From the NCBI GenBank assembly GCA_008501735.1, contig QQUF01000056.1, positions 53,091 to 117,090 on the forward strand: a DNA stretch of 64,000 nt, given 5' to 3'. Below are positions 25,308 through 33,669 of this stretch, piece by piece. The notes under the pieces are model-generated. The model saw only the letters and a program-made list of their open reading frames with translations. It did not search any database and was not told the DNA's origin. The stretch's first letter is position 1; every line of letters starts with the position of its first letter. This stretch comes from Calditrichota bacterium. GTDB lineage: Bacteria > CLD3. The position numbers were made by a program, and so were the translations under genes.

Positions 25308-26309
25308 ATGAAAAAACTCACACTTACTTTCTTGGTATTTATGCTTTTGTTTTTGGGGGTAAGTTGTAGTGATAATTCTGATGATACTAATCAAAACTCA
25401 GATTCACCAACTCTTGTGGAATTCAATAAACCGAAAGGTTTCCCAAATGTTGTTATTCCAGAAGATAACCCGCAGACAGTCGAAGGAATTAAGCTCGGAA
25501 GAATGCTTTACTACGACAGGATTCTTGACAAAGACAGTAGCAGAGCGTGTGCAAGTTGCCATTTACAAAATTTGTCTTTTAGCTCTCCTGGAGCAGGAAG
25601 AGATGTTATGGCTCACGTAAATATGGCTTGGCAAAGTCAATGGTTGTGGGATGGAAAAGTCGAAGGAACTCTTGAAGAAGTGATGATTTTTGAAGCTAAA
25701 GATTTTTTTGAAGCAAACTTAGACAGGCTAAGAAATCACCCAACTTATCCTGATTTGTTCGAAGATGCTTTTGGAACTGATAAAATTACTTACCAAGCTT
25801 GTGCAAATGCTTTAGCACAGTTTACTCGAACAATGGTTTCTTTCAATTCTAAATACGATAAGTTTTTGAGTGGTCAAGCTCAGTTTTCGGAATCCGAAGA
25901 ACGAGGCTATGATTTGTTTTATTCTGAAAAAGGCGATTGTTTTCACTGTCACGGAAATGCACTTTTGACTGATAGAGTTTTTCATAACACAGGAGTTGAT
26001 CCGGCTTTAATTGACATTGGTTTGGGTGCTGTAACAGGAAAAGTTGAAGATTTTGGAAAATTCAAAACTCCAACTTTAAGAAATATTGAAATGTCTGCAC
26101 CTTATATGCACGACGGAAGATTTCAGACTTTGGAAGAAGTTTTGGATTTTTATAATGCAGGTGGAGGTTTTGGAACAAATGTTGACCCATTGATGAGACC
26201 ACTTGGTTTGGACGAACAAGATAAATCAGACTTAATTGCTTTTTTGAAAACATTCACAGATTCAACATTTTTAACTAATCCTAAATTTGCAAACCCATTT
26301 GAAGAGTAG
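25308..26309 (+). CDS. MauG-like diheme lipoprotein (diverged copy)
   Basis: 333 residues of the cytochrome c peroxidase/MauG family with lipoprotein signal (lipid Cys 20). Two haem motifs are present: CASCH at 81 and CFHCH at 211, plus the KTPTLRNIEMSAPYMHDGRF block near 252-271. Compared with the paralogue at 28646, the region after the first haem is shorter and the FGPVVNPVEM segment is missing (here EEVMIFEAKDFF). That segment carries a conserved Glu near the active haem in MauG/CcpA proteins. So it may not be a standard peroxidase. It begins a metal-related gene group with a strong AGGAGG site. Confidence 0.85.
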   Translation: MKKLTLTFLVFMLLFLGVSCSDNSDDTNQNSDSPTLVEFNKPKGFPNVVIPEDNPQTVEGIKLGRMLYYDRILDKDSSRACASCHLQNLSFSSPGAGRDVMAHVNMAWQSQWLWDGKVEGTLEEVMIFEAKDFFEANLDRLRNHPTYPDLFEDAFGTDKITYQACANALAQFTRTMVSFNSKYDKFLSGQAQFSESEERGYDLFYSEKGDCFHCHGNALLTDRVFHNTGVDPALIDIGLGAVTGKVEDFGKFKTPTLRNIEMSAPYMHDGRFQTLEEVLDFYNAGGGFGTNVDPLMRPLGLDEQDKSDLIAFLKTFTDSTFLTNPKFANPFEE

Positions 26310-26378
26310 TATTTTGGTGTTTACTTTGAATATTTTTTTTAGCATTTTACAACTTCAATCTTATTAAAAGAGTTTACT

Positions 26379-26702
26379 TTGACGGGTAATAAAAATACAT
26401 TTTTTTCTATTATTGCGATACTGGTTGCAGTCTTTGTACTTGGGGATTTTGTCTCAATGCCATTTCTGTTCAAGCAATGTCATTGTAATGAAAAAACTAC
26501 TCCTCTGAAAAATTGCCCAACAGGAATTTCTAGTCTTTTACAAAACATTTTTCATTCAGGAGCAGTTCCAACTCTAGAGATTAATTTTAATCTTCCTATT
26601 GAATTAGAAGAAAAAATTCTCTCATTTCAGAAAGAATCTAAATTTTGTACGAATTTGATTCTTGCAAATCTTCACGAAAGAGCTCCTCCTTTTTTATCCT
26701 AA
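26379..26702 (+). CDS. Small Cys-containing membrane-anchored protein
   Basis: 107 residues. An N-terminal transmembrane helix (about 7-27) is followed by KQCHCNEKTTPLKNCPTG near residue 33, a compact cluster of three Cys and one His that could bind metal, and a tail ending ERAPPFLS. The overall plan resembles small HYC_CC_PP/DUF2946-like proteins found with copper genes in Bacteroidota; that link is tentative. The TTG at 26379 is the only usable start after the in-frame stop at 26340; no good Shine-Dalgarno is seen, so the start is uncertain. Confidence 0.55.
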   Translation: MTGNKNTFFSIIAILVAVFVLGDFVSMPFLFKQCHCNEKTTPLKNCPTGISSLLQNIFHSGAVPTLEINFNLPIELEEKILSFQKESKFCTNLILANLHERAPPFLS

Positions 26703-26911
26703 AATATAATTTCTCAAAATCTGTACGTATTACTCAAACTTGAAAACAAACTAATAAACTACGATTAGTCCGTACGAATCTCTCTATTTACAAAAAAAAT
26801 GAAAACAAACTTTTGAATATGAAGGATAAGTGGTTTTTTCTGCTTGTCCTTTTGTGAAAAAGATTAAGTTTTCTAACTAAGAAAAACTCAAAAGAAGAAA
26901 AAGGATAAAAA

Positions 26912-27790
26912 ATGTTTACTAAGAAAATGATTAAACTTTTAATTTTATTAGCTATCGGAACTTTCACTTTTATTTCTTGTGATGACGACGATGATGAGCA
27001 TTCTCACGACGAGCAAGAAGCGGTCGGACTTAATTTGACTGTGAGCGATACAATTGCTGTTACTCAAGATGCTGACGGAAATGTTTCAGGTCATTTGATG
27101 ACTCACGAAAATTCTGCAACAACTGTTTACCTAAAATTCATTGACAAAGATGGAGAAACTTTTATTCCTCATCTTGATGATGGATTTTCAGCACATTACG
27201 AAGTTGGCGATACAAACATTGCGATTGTTCACGATGTTTCTGGTGGAACAAGTCATAATCACGGTGACACAACAAGCACTTCTCATTGGGAATTTCACGT
27301 TCAAGGAAAAGCCGCAGGAATGACGACTCTCAAAGTCAGAATTCTCCACGAAGACCACACAAACTTTACTTCTGAATTCATAAATATTCACGTTCACGAA
27401 GCAAGTACTTCTGGTGGAACTCCAAGTAAAATGATTCTCAAAAATCATAGTGGAGCTGAACTTGCAACTACTAATGCAGATTCAACAACAGGAATGGTAA
27501 TGGCAGAATTAAACACAATGACTCACATTTTTGTTAGCTTCCTTGATTCAGATGGAAATATGACAATGCCTGACACAACAAATCGTTTTGTTGAAGCTGA
27601 AGCTGCAGACGGTTCGATTGCAACAATTATGAATGCAGGAAACGATTCTGCTCCTTGGGAATTTATGGTAAATGGAGTTGCTGAAGGAATGACTACAATT
27701 AAATTGAAACTTGTTTTTTTGCACGAAGGACTTCACAGAGTCGAGGAAATTGTTGGAACTCCGATACAAGTTCACGTTCACACACCTTAA
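26912..27790 (+). CDS. His-rich lipoprotein, probable metal-binding protein
   Basis: 292 residues; lipid Cys 23 followed by an Asp-rich stretch (CDDDDDEHSHDE). The protein contains 21 His, many as HxH pairs or near Asp/Glu. It is built of two related domains of about 125 residues, each ending in a WEF..(N)G.A.GMTT(L/I)K segment (near 130 and 250). The composition and the neighbours (diheme enzymes, MbnP-like protein) suggest capture of copper or another transition metal at the cell surface. No named family was recognised. AAGGATAAAAA precedes the ATG. Confidence 0.7.
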   Translation: MFTKKMIKLLILLAIGTFTFISCDDDDDEHSHDEQEAVGLNLTVSDTIAVTQDADGNVSGHLMTHENSATTVYLKFIDKDGETFIPHLDDGFSAHYEVGDTNIAIVHDVSGGTSHNHGDTTSTSHWEFHVQGKAAGMTTLKVRILHEDHTNFTSEFINIHVHEASTSGGTPSKMILKNHSGAELATTNADSTTGMVMAELNTMTHIFVSFLDSDGNMTMPDTTNRFVEAEAADGSIATIMNAGNDSAPWEFMVNGVAEGMTTIKLKLVFLHEGLHRVEEIVGTPIQVHVHTP

Positions 27791-27856
27791 TTTGAATTTT
27801 TATAGCTTAAGGGCGTTTGAGCATTTAACTAAAAAACAAAACTTTTAGAGAAGAAA

Positions 27857-28630
27857 ATGAAATTACAAAACTTTTTAAACTCAACTTTAATCGTTGCTTT
27901 AGCTTCTGTAACTTTTGTGTCTTGTGGCGACGATGATGACGATGACAAAGCTACAACAGGAGATGTTACATTCTCAGTTGAGCATTTTGTGGGAAACGCA
28001 GCTTTAGAATTTGATTCACAAGATTACCCTTACACAAATGAATTTGGTAACGAATACAGAGTAACAAAACTTCTTTACTACCTTTCGGATTTCAAATTAC
28101 ACAACTCAACTGAAACGGTTGGTCGAGATAACAATTCAAGTTACCTTTACATTAACGCTAAAGATTCAACGGATTTTACTTACAAATTAGAAGAAGTTCC
28201 GAATGGCGAATACACTTCGGCAACTTTTTACTTCGGACTTGACGAAGACAAAGTTCCTTTTGGTGAACTTCCTGCAACTACTGAAAATATAAATATGGAA
28301 TGGCCAACTCAAATTTTTGCTGGTGGAGGTTACCATTATATGAAATTTGAAGGAAAATTTATGGCTCCTGATACAATAAAAGGTTTTGCAACTCACGCTG
28401 GTCCGCATACAGCACAACAATATTTTTTCCAAATTACGCTTAACTTTACAAATCCAATTGTTGTAAACGGTGATGACAACGAAGTTAAAATCAAAGCTGA
28501 TTTGAACAACTGGTACAAAAGTCCTAATACTTGGGATTTTAACAACTATACAAATGGAATAATGATGAACGCTGATGCTCAGATGAAGTTGATGCAAAAT
28601 GGAAATGACGTTTTTAGCTTAGCTAACTAA
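27857..28630 (+). CDS. MbnP-like copper-associated lipoprotein
   Basis: 257 residues; lipid Cys 23 followed by GDDDDDD, then a beta-rich domain with YRVTKLLYYLSDFKL near 70, EVPNGEYTSATFYFGLD near 115 and a YHYMKFEGKF segment near 160, typical of MbnP proteins. In methanotrophs MbnP is the periplasmic partner of the diheme enzyme MbnH, which oxidises one MbnP tryptophan to kynurenine and enables copper binding. Here Trp occurs in NMEWPTQIF, NNWYK and NTWDF; which one might be modified is not known. The MbnH-like gene follows 15 nt later. No methanobactin genes are seen. Confidence 0.8.
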   Translation: MKLQNFLNSTLIVALASVTFVSCGDDDDDDKATTGDVTFSVEHFVGNAALEFDSQDYPYTNEFGNEYRVTKLLYYLSDFKLHNSTETVGRDNNSSYLYINAKDSTDFTYKLEEVPNGEYTSATFYFGLDEDKVPFGELPATTENINMEWPTQIFAGGGYHYMKFEGKFMAPDTIKGFATHAGPHTAQQYFFQITLNFTNPIVVNGDDNEVKIKADLNNWYKSPNTWDFNNYTNGIMMNADAQMKLMQNGNDVFSLAN

Positions 28631-28645
28631 CAGGAAAAATTCATT

Positions 28646-29701
28646 GTGAAAAAAACTTTAGTTTTACTTTTACTTGGATTTTCGATTTTCGGTTGCGACG
28701 AGGGTTCCGACGATAAAATTATTGTCGAGAATCCTCTTCAAACGGTAAGAGAATTTGAGACTCCTCCAAGATTCCCAATTCCCAAAATTCCTGAAGACAA
28801 CCCTTTGACAGAAGAAGGAATTGCTCTTGGGAGAATGCTTTTTTACGACCCGATTCTCTCGGCTGACAGTACTCAATCTTGCGGAAGTTGTCACGTTCAA
28901 GAGTTTGCTTTTACTGACAACGGAAGACGTTTTAGTGTTGGAATTGATAGCATTCAAGGAGACAGAAATTCAATGGCAGTAATTAACGTCGCTTGGATTG
29001 AAGATTTGTTTTGGGACGGAAGAGCAAAAGGCGTTGAAGAACAAGCTTTTGGACCTGTTGTGAATCCTGTTGAAATGCACGAAACTTGGGAAAATGCCGT
29101 TGCAAAATTAAAAAGACACGCGATTTATCCTGACCTTTTTACAAAAGCTTTCAGACAAGCGGAAGATGAGGTCATCGAAATTGACTCGGTTTTTGTTGTT
29201 AAAGCAATTGCCCAATTTGAAAGAACTTTGATTTCTTCAAATTCTAAGTACGACAAGTTTTTGAGAAATGAAATTGAATTCTCAGATTCTGAAAGACGAG
29301 GTTACGATTTGTTCTTTACTGAAAAAGCCGATTGTTTTCACTGTCACGGAAATGCACTTGGAACGGACAATGTTTTTCATAACAACGGAAGCGACCCAGC
29401 AGGAATTGACCCTGGACTTTTCAAGGTTACTGGAGATTTTAATGATTACGGAATGTTTCGGACACCAACTTTGAGAAACATTGATTTAACAGCTCCTTAT
29501 ATGCACAATGGAAGTTTTAATACTTTGGAAGAAGTTGTGAATCACTATAATTCTGGTGGTGGACTTTTTCAGCCAAACAAAGACCCTTTAATTAGACCGC
29601 TTGGACTTACGGAGCAAGACAGAGAGGATTTGGTAGTTTTTTTAAAAACTTTAACCGATTCAACTTTTATTACTAACCCAGATTTTGCAAACCCATTTTA
29701 A
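28646..29701 (+). CDS. MauG/MbnH-like diheme oxidase lipoprotein
   Basis: 351 residues; lipid Cys 17. Two haem c motifs, CGSCH at 79 and CFHCH at 230, with the complete NSMAVINVAW, FGPVVNPVEM (near 136-145) and RTPTLRNIDLTAPYMHNG motifs of cytochrome c peroxidase/MauG enzymes. Its place directly behind the MbnP-like gene supports an MbnH-type role, oxidising a residue of its partner, over plain peroxide removal. The start is a GTG at 28646 preceded by CAGGAAA. The C-terminal ends of this and the 25308 protein are nearly the same, showing duplication. Confidence 0.85.
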   Translation: MKKTLVLLLLGFSIFGCDEGSDDKIIVENPLQTVREFETPPRFPIPKIPEDNPLTEEGIALGRMLFYDPILSADSTQSCGSCHVQEFAFTDNGRRFSVGIDSIQGDRNSMAVINVAWIEDLFWDGRAKGVEEQAFGPVVNPVEMHETWENAVAKLKRHAIYPDLFTKAFRQAEDEVIEIDSVFVVKAIAQFERTLISSNSKYDKFLRNEIEFSDSERRGYDLFFTEKADCFHCHGNALGTDNVFHNNGSDPAGIDPGLFKVTGDFNDYGMFRTPTLRNIDLTAPYMHNGSFNTLEEVVNHYNSGGGLFQPNKDPLIRPLGLTEQDREDLVVFLKTLTDSTFITNPDFANPF

Positions 29702-29707
29702 TTTTAG

Positions 29708-29734
29708 AGGCAAGTTTAATTCTTGCCTTTTTTT
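29708..29734 (+). terminator. Terminator of the diheme/MbnP locus
   Basis: AGGCAAG and CTTGCCT form a 7-bp stem with a 7-nt loop and run into seven T residues, 7 nt after the diheme gene stop and abutting the end of the convergent gene. Confidence 0.9.
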
Positions 29735-30482
29735 ATGCATTTAAATTAATGATTCTTTCTTCACCAATGTAGGGAACGGTATTGTCGTATTTTAAATTCT
29801 GAATTTTGGAAATGGTTTTAGCAATTCGTTCACCCGCATTCTCAATTTTCGCTAAATATCTGTCAACTTTTTCAGGAGAATTTTTGGAAATACTAAGAAG
29901 TTCAATGTTTCCTAAAAGCACAGTTAATGGTTGATTTAATTCGTGTGCAGTTGCTCCAGCAAGTTCGAGAAGTGCTTTTATTCTTTCTTCTTTAATTATT
30001 GTCTCTTGTTGTTTGAGAATCCTTGCATTTGCCCTTTTGAGTTCTTCGAGCAAATTATGCCTCTCAATTGCGTATTCCACAGAACGTCTAAGTGAATACC
30101 TGTCAATTTTTCCTTTGAGTAAGTAGTCTTGAGCTCCGTTTTGTACTGTTTTCATTGCTAATTTTGAATCTTCTACTCCACTTAAAACAATTATTGGAAT
30201 GTTATGAGCGTTGTTAAAAACGGCTTGAAAAGTGCTATAACCTTCACTGTCTGAAAGAGTTAAATCTAAAACGATTAGTTCAAAAAAATCACTTTCCAAG
30301 TAATCTAGACCTTTTTCAAGCGTTTCTGCATTGATTAGTTCGAATTTTCGATTTTCGATTTCTCCAAGCATTGCTTTGAATAAAAGGAAATCTGCTTCGT
30401 GATCTTCAATGACAAGAATTCTGCTTTTATTGTTTTTAAGGTCTGTTAGCTTCATTTGCTTCTCCGCATCAATTTTTTTCAT
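29733..30482 (-). CDS. Response regulator fused to an H-box (DHp) domain, no ATPase domain
   Basis: 249 residues. Residues 20-140 are a complete receiver: acidic pair E26/D27, phospho-acceptor D73 (LIVLDLTLSD), and K123. A helical linker leads to a dimerisation/histidine domain with H180 in AGATAHELNQPL, the H-box of histidine kinases. The protein stops about 60 residues later (EERIINLNA) with no N, G1 or G2 boxes. It thus has a phosphorylatable Asp and His but cannot use ATP by itself. It follows the PAS kinase by 54 nt on the same strand and probably works with it as a phosphorelay element. An alternative start is Met10. Confidence 0.85.
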   Translation of the reverse strand: MKKIDAEKQMKLTDLKNNKSRILVIEDHEADFLLFKAMLGEIENRKFELINAETLEKGLDYLESDFFELIVLDLTLSDSEGYSTFQAVFNNAHNIPIIVLSGVEDSKLAMKTVQNGAQDYLLKGKIDRYSLRRSVEYAIERHNLLEELKRANARILKQQETIIKEERIKALLELAGATAHELNQPLTVLLGNIELLSISKNSPEKVDRYLAKIENAGERIAKTISKIQNLKYDNTVPYIGEERIINLNA

Positions 30483-30536
30483 AACATATTGCTTAAGTAA
30501 GTAAATGCAGAAATTCTTTTAGAAATTTCCAAAAAA

Positions 30537-32561
30537 TTAATTGAAAAAAGGGATTGTGAAAAAGAAGGTTGTTCCATCATTTGATTTAGGTTTATACCAA
30601 ATCCTTCCGTTGTAAGATTCGACAATTTTTTTGCAAGTCGCAAGCCCAATTCCCGAACCCTTAAATTCAGTTCTCGTGTGAAGTCGTTTAAAGATTGTAA
30701 AAACTAATTCAGATTTTTCAGGCTGAATTCCAATTCCGTTGTCTTCGATTGCAAAAAGCCACTCATTAGTTTTTTCTTCAACAGAAATTTTTATTATTGG
30801 TGTCTTTTCGTTTGAGACAAATTTTATTGAGTTACTAATTAGGTTCTGGAACAAAGCGAAAATTTCATACTTGTTTGCTAAAATTGTAGGCATTTGGGAA
30901 TAAGTTATTTTCGCTTTCCTTTGTTCGATTGTTGATTGCAAGTGTTGAAAAATTATTGCATCAAGTATTGAATTTAAATTAATGTTTTTTAGCTCTTTTT
31001 CACCAGTTCTAACTCTCGAATACTGTAAAAGACTCTCAATCATCTCTTGCATTCGATTTGAATTTTGTAAGCACAAATCAATAAATTGTAAAGAATCAGA
31101 GTCGAAATTATTTTTGTGCTTTCGCTCCAAAATTCCCAAAAAACCTGAGATAGTTCTTAAAGGTTCTTGCAAGTCGTGTGAAGCTGAGTAAGCGAATCTT
31201 TCCAAATCATCATTGCTTTTTTTCAAAGCGGAAGCATATTCACTCAGTTTACTTTCGTAATTCACTCTTTCTGTAACGTCTCTTGAAGAAGTAACTATAT
31301 TTATAACTTGAGAGTTTTGGTCTAAAATAGGTTGTGAGTAAGTTTCAAACCAAATATGAGATTTGTCCTTTTTACGAAATCGGTAAACAATTAGAGAATG
31401 ATTTTCCCCTTTAAGAATCTGTTCGTGAGATTCCTTTTGAATTCTTTCCTTGTCGTCTTCGTGAAAAAAGTCGTAAGGGTTTTTGCCAACTAATTCTTCT
31501 GGTCTGAATCCAAGAATTTCCTTACAAGAATGGCTTACGTAAACAAATTCTCCATTTGGTTTGTGCAAACAAATTAAATCATTAATATTTTCCGCTAAAA
31601 GTCTGTAACGTTCTTCGCTCTTCTGCAAAGACTCTTGAATAGTTTTGCGGTCTTGAATCTCTCGTTCCAAAATGGCATTTGTCAAATTCAGTTTATCAGA
31701 CTTTACCAATAATTCCTTTTTGACTTTTATTGAGTTTGTTATGTCTGTAACAGAAACAAAAACTCTCGACCAATCATTTCTGAAAACTTCTGGAATGAAT
31801 ATTTTTAAACGAATGTGGAGCAAACGACCTTTTAAGTCTTTGTTTAGTGTTTCAGTTTCGAAAGTAGCTTCTCCGTTATGAAGAGTTACAATTTCTTCTA
31901 AAAAGGTTTTTAAAGACTCATTTGTAAAAAATTCTGAAAAGTTATTTAAAATTTCTTCCTTATTTCTTCCGTTATAAAGTTTCACTGTCTCTTCATTTAT
32001 AGAAATAATTTTTATGAGATTAAGGCAAGAAGTCAATTTTGCTGGGTTTTGCTTGAAGTATTTTTTTATGTCAACAAGCCCTTGCTCAACTAAAGAATCA
32101 AGGTAGATTTTTAATTGTGAGAAATCTTGTTCCCATAAAGAATTAGGAGAGTTTTCAAAAAGCACTTCAAAATGAGATTTTCTTTTTATCAGTTTTTGCT
32201 GCGAAATAAATAGCGAATTTGTGTAACGTAAGATTCTCTCTAAATCTTCAGGATTTAAGTCTGAAGTTACTAAATAATCAGTTGCACCATTTGAAAGCAT
32301 TTTTTTGCCATTTTGAGAACTCTTTACTAAAGCAATTATTGGAATTTTTAAGGCTTTGGCAAATTCTTGGATTTGAAAAAGGGAACTGACAAATGCAATT
32401 ACAAATTTTTCTGACTTTCTTAGTAGGGTTGTCTCGTCGTAACTTTGGACACAAAAAATTTCTAAACCAAATTCATTACAATTTTGGAAAAGCGTTTTAA
32501 GTTGGAGAAGTTCATTTTCTTTTGGACTTACGACAAGAATTTTTAATTTTGGATTTTCCAT
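30537..32561 (-). CDS. Sensor histidine kinase with degenerate receiver and two PAS domains
   Basis: 674 residues, no transmembrane helix, so cytosolic. Residues 5-115 have a receiver-like fold, but the acidic pair and the phospho-Asp are lost (IAFVSSLF where LLD is expected). Two PAS domains follow (about 140-265 and 310-430; the second has the classic NDLICLHKPNGEFVYVSHSCKEILG). The H-box is SASHDLQEPLRTI near 460, with an N-box (NLISNSIKF), a G1 box (DNGIGI) and a G2 box (GSGIGL) near 585-645. It resembles phytochrome-type HisKA kinases. It probably phosphorylates the receiver-DHp protein encoded just downstream. Confidence 0.88.
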   Translation of the reverse strand: MENPKLKILVVSPKENELLQLKTLFQNCNEFGLEIFCVQSYDETTLLRKSEKFVIAFVSSLFQIQEFAKALKIPIIALVKSSQNGKKMLSNGATDYLVTSDLNPEDLERILRYTNSLFISQQKLIKRKSHFEVLFENSPNSLWEQDFSQLKIYLDSLVEQGLVDIKKYFKQNPAKLTSCLNLIKIISINEETVKLYNGRNKEEILNNFSEFFTNESLKTFLEEIVTLHNGEATFETETLNKDLKGRLLHIRLKIFIPEVFRNDWSRVFVSVTDITNSIKVKKELLVKSDKLNLTNAILEREIQDRKTIQESLQKSEERYRLLAENINDLICLHKPNGEFVYVSHSCKEILGFRPEELVGKNPYDFFHEDDKERIQKESHEQILKGENHSLIVYRFRKKDKSHIWFETYSQPILDQNSQVINIVTSSRDVTERVNYESKLSEYASALKKSNDDLERFAYSASHDLQEPLRTISGFLGILERKHKNNFDSDSLQFIDLCLQNSNRMQEMIESLLQYSRVRTGEKELKNINLNSILDAIIFQHLQSTIEQRKAKITYSQMPTILANKYEIFALFQNLISNSIKFVSNEKTPIIKISVEEKTNEWLFAIEDNGIGIQPEKSELVFTIFKRLHTRTEFKGSGIGLATCKKIVESYNGRIWYKPKSNDGTTFFFTIPFFN

Positions 32562-32661
32562 TCTCGGTTTGCTACTTTTCTAAAGATTACATAAATTCTC
32601 AAACTAAATTTATGCTCCTGAAATTCCTAGTTTCTAAATAAAATTTTAAGTCAACACACAA

Positions 32662-33012
32662 ATGAAGAAATATTTTCTAGTTTTTTACAGCGATAAACCA
32701 ATCACGATTTTTGCTCCTTCAAAAGATGAGCTTTTCAGAAATTGTGTCGAACAACTTGCCGAGGAGTTGAAGTGCTTTAAAGTAGTTTCATTTTTTCCTA
32801 ACGAGGTTGGAGACACAGTAGGAGAAATTACCGATTACTTAGAAATTGATTCTTGTGGAAACAAAACAATTGCTTTTTACCCAAGACATAACATTTCTGA
32901 AAATCCGCCTGAACGACAGATATTTTTAGACCCAAAAGAAGCAGCATCTTTTTATGTTGAAAAATATTTCCAATCTAAAGCCTTCGAGTTTGAGGAAAAT
33001 GAAAATGTTTAA
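32662..33012 (+). CDS. Small protein of unknown function before coaE
   Basis: 116 residues with no recognised domain and no signal peptide; an alpha/beta composition beginning MKKYFLVFYSDKPITIFAPSK. It overlaps the start of coaE by 14 nt in another frame, so the two are probably co-transcribed and coupled. ATG at 32662 has no strong Shine-Dalgarno. Confidence 0.6.
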   Translation: MKKYFLVFYSDKPITIFAPSKDELFRNCVEQLAEELKCFKVVSFFPNEVGDTVGEITDYLEIDSCGNKTIAFYPRHNISENPPERQIFLDPKEAASFYVEKYFQSKAFEFEENENV

Positions 33013-33610
33013 GTTAGGAGTAACAGGTGGAATCGGTTCTGGAAAATCAACCGTTACGAAAATCTTAGTAGAAAATTATAATGCTTACGAATTTGAAGCT
33101 GATATCGTTGCAAAGAAAATAGTTGCTGAAAATGAGCAACTTAAAGAAGAGTTTAAACAAACTTTTGGAAGCCGATTCTTCGATGAACTTGGAAATTTGA
33201 AGCGAAGAGAATTTGCAGAATTTGTTTTTTCAGACAAAGAAAGAACGAGGAAACTAAATTCTTTAGTTCACCCAAAAGTCAAAGAAGCTGCTACGGAGCA
33301 TTTTCAAAAAGCTAAAGACGAAGGTCGCAGTTTCTTTGTTCACAACGCACCTTTGATTTTTGAAGCAGGAATTGAAAAGCAACTTGACGCTGTTTTGGTT
33401 GTTGCTGTTAGCGAAGAAAATGCTCTAAAACGCACAATCGAAAGAGATAAGACCACTGAAAATGAAGTAAAATTACGAATGTCAAAACAAATGCCTTTAG
33501 CAGAAAAAATTGCAAAAGCTGACTTTGTAATTTGGAACGACGGAGGTTTTGAGAAATTAAAAACAGCAGTTGAAAATTTTTATGAAAAACATTTAAAGGA
33601 TAAATTATAG
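32999..33610 (+). CDS. coaE: Dephospho-CoA kinase
   Basis: 203 residues, normal CoaE length. It catalyses the last step of CoA synthesis, phosphorylating dephospho-CoA on the 3' hydroxyl. The P-loop GGIGSGKST is at residues about 9-17; the substrate region (FEADIVAKKIV) and the lid with ERDKTTENEVKLRM near 158 are in place. The ATG at 32999 is chosen because TGAGGAAA precedes it; an ATG two codons later is also possible, and a far upstream in-frame start at 32954 would add 15 unlikely residues. Confidence 0.93.
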   Translation: MKMFKLGVTGGIGSGKSTVTKILVENYNAYEFEADIVAKKIVAENEQLKEEFKQTFGSRFFDELGNLKRREFAEFVFSDKERTRKLNSLVHPKVKEAATEHFQKAKDEGRSFFVHNAPLIFEAGIEKQLDAVLVVAVSEENALKRTIERDKTTENEVKLRMSKQMPLAEKIAKADFVIWNDGGFEKLKTAVENFYEKHLKDKL

Positions 33611-33669
33611 AGATTCACGGTTGTGCGTCTTTCTTTCGTAAAAACATTTAAAAATGAAGATTTAAAAAT

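Noticed and set aside
25308-29701. A methanobactin operon
   Set aside because: No mbnA-like precursor, mbnB or mbnC is present; only MbnP/MbnH-like proteins are seen.
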